DNA of 6,392 nucleotides from positions 1 through 6,392 of the forward strand of contig CAIXQT010000316.1 of the NCBI GenBank assembly GCA_903921665.1, in the 5' to 3' direction. Below, one piece after another: positions 5,613-6,392 of the stretch. Position 1 is the stretch's first letter, and each line of letters opens with the position of its first letter. This DNA comes from an uncultured Opitutia bacterium. GTDB taxonomy: Bacteria > Verrucomicrobiota > Verrucomicrobiia > Opitutales > UBA953. The notes beneath the pieces were generated by a model. It saw only the letters and a program-made list of their open reading frames with translations, ran no database searches and was not told the origin of the DNA. The translations under genes and the position numbers were made by a program.

Positions 5613-6014
5613 TTACTTGGCTCCGAACCGCAGCCAGAGCACCGAGCCCCAGATGGCTAGGGCGATGACGATGGTGAGGAAGACGGCCGCGCTGCCCATG
5701 TCCTTGGCCCGCTTGGCCAAAGGGTGACGTTCGAGCGAAATGTGGTCGGTATTGGCCTCGATGGCCGAGTTGATGAGCTCGACGATCAGGATTAGTTGGA
5801 GCACCGAGAAGAGCAGGGCCTTTTCGAGCAGGCTGACCGGGACGAACCAAGCGATGATCGAAAGCGGCACGACCACCATGAGCTCCTGCTTGAAGGCTTC
5901 CTCATGCTTTGCGGCCGCCCGCAGTCCATCCCAGGTATATCTCAGCGCGCTGAAGAGGCGGGAAAAGCCGCCTTTAGACTTCATGGACTGACCGTAGGGC
6001 TCAGGATTAGACAT
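5613..6014 (-). CDS. dgkA: Membrane diacylglycerol kinase (DgkA family)
   Basis: This small inner-membrane kinase phosphorylates diacylglycerol (or a related lipid such as undecaprenol) with ATP, feeding phosphatidate back to lipid synthesis. From the ATG at 6014 it has 133 residues. An amphipathic N-terminus (FSRLFSALRYTWDGLRAA, 17-34) precedes three membrane segments at about 45-60, 65-85 and 108-129. The active-site signature is intact: Glu79, Asn82, Glu86 and Asp90 in ELINSAIEANTD, then Lys104 and Asp105 in AKDMGSAAV. The start at 6014 is preferred because AAGGTG lies 7 nt upstream. An earlier in-frame ATG at 6056 would add 14 residues, has no Shine-Dalgarno, and lies in the promoter region; a later ATG at 5984 is possible. 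The gene is divergent from rpoZ and converges on rpmB. Substrate choice (diacylglycerol or undecaprenol) cannot be read from the sequence. Confidence 0.93.
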   Translation of the reverse strand: MSNPEPYGQSMKSKGGFSRLFSALRYTWDGLRAAAKHEEAFKQELMVVVPLSIIAWFVPVSLLEKALLFSVLQLILIVELINSAIEANTDHISLERHPLAKRAKDMGSAAVFLTIVIALAIWGSVLWLRFGAK

Positions 6015-6132
6015 CTCCGGGCACCTTACCCCACTGTTTTCGCAGGGCAAAGGCATTTTTAGGCCCCAAAAATCGCTTGCCAGAGGGGGGTGCTACCCTA
6101 GGTTCAGTGGTTCCTTAGTCGGAAAACCTACC
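6015..6132. promoter_or_regulatory. Divergent promoter region between dgkA and rpoZ
   Basis: On the plus strand TTGCCA (6077-6082) and TAGGTT (6099-6104) are separated by 16 nt, a plausible sigma-70-type promoter for rpoZ with a transcript start near 6111. A small GGGT/ACCC hairpin (6088-6098) lies between the two boxes. On the minus strand TTGCCC (6050-6045) and TAAGGT (6028-6023) also have 16-nt spacing, but the second box overlaps the dgkA Shine-Dalgarno, so both cannot be used for one transcript. No clear Shine-Dalgarno precedes rpoZ. Confidence 0.4.
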
Positions 6133-6378
6133 ATGCGCGACGATTACCTCCAAGATGCCCGTAAAGTCATCCCTGATGCGAACATTCTCATCAACGTGAT
6201 CTCCAAACGCGTGAAGCAGCTCCGCAGCACGGCCGACTACTCCGTCCAGCCGCCCAAGTATAACCACACCCTGGGCGACGTGTTCGAAAAGCTTTCCCCT
6301 GAAGACATCGCCCTGCGCGAAGTCATCGAAGGTCGCATCTCCTGGGAGTTCCGTCCTGAGGATCGTCTGCCTGCCTAA
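6133..6378 (+). CDS. rpoZ: DNA-directed RNA polymerase omega subunit
   Basis: The 81-residue product matches the omega subunit, a small polypeptide that latches the beta' C-terminal region and assists RNA polymerase assembly. The helical core NILINVISKRVKQLRS (17-32) corresponds to the conserved 'KRARQL' segment. IALREVIEGRI (59-69) corresponds to the conserved 'ALREI..G' block. Its length is close to that of other omega proteins (about 90 in Escherichia coli). The ATG at 6133 is the only sensible start, and a TAA closes the frame 14 nt before the window end. It is divergent from dgkA; any downstream operon partner lies outside the window. Similarity in the middle (33-55) is weak, as is normal for this protein, but the two conserved blocks in order make the call fairly secure. 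Confidence 0.88.
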   Translation: MRDDYLQDARKVIPDANILINVISKRVKQLRSTADYSVQPPKYNHTLGDVFEKLSPEDIALREVIEGRISWEFRPEDRLPA

Positions 6379-6392
6379 GGCAGCCCCCCGCC

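Noticed and set aside
1..6392. Signs of a mobile element, defence system or CRISPR array.
   Set aside because: I saw no transposase, integrase or nuclease motif, no direct-repeat array and no shift in base or codon use along the window.

Overview
This is a GC-rich bacterial chromosome segment that looks like ordinary housekeeping DNA. It carries a FabV/TER enoyl reductase, a Soj-type ParA, ribosomal protein L28, a small membrane diacylglycerol kinase and the RNA polymerase omega subunit. The omega and L28 sequences, the FabV-type reductase and a secreted NHL-type propeller made me think of Verrucomicrobiota (Opitutae-like). That assignment rests on recalled family resemblance, not on a marker tree. 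I see no insertion sequence, phage gene, tRNA, rRNA, CRISPR array or toxin-antitoxin pair.

Layout from left to right. The left edge holds the first 41 codons of a minus-strand gene for a protein with an N-terminal membrane segment (124 to 1). A hairpin-rich divergent spacer of 129 nt separates it from a plus-strand gene for an exported six-bladed beta-propeller (254-1297). That gene converges, with one base between the two stop codons, on a tight minus-strand operon read right to left: fabV (3970-2768), parA (2767-1991) and a DUF1826-like gene (1994-1299). In this operon fabV ends with TAA directly followed by the GTG start of parA, and parA ends in a GTGA overlap with the DUF1826 start. A 110-nt divergent spacer with a terminator-like hairpin separates fabV from a plus-strand class I/II aminotransferase (4081-5250). 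Next come rpmB (5321-5551) and a strong bidirectional terminator (5574-5603) shared with the converging dgkA (6014-5613). A divergent spacer then leads to rpoZ (6133-6378). No gene-free stretch exceeds 300 bases.

How the genes may work together. FabV performs the last reduction of fatty-acid elongation, DgkA recycles diacylglycerol to phosphatidate, and L28 and omega serve translation and transcription. The placement of a ParA ATPase between fabV and a DUF1826 gene, with no parB in view, is the least expected arrangement. I did not find a clear new multigene system. The points most worth following are the coupled fabV-parA-DUF1826 operon, the possible metal sites in the DUF1826 protein and in the propeller, the aminotransferase that lacks the usual C-terminal arginine, and a TTGCC motif that recurs upstream of six of the seven transcription units.
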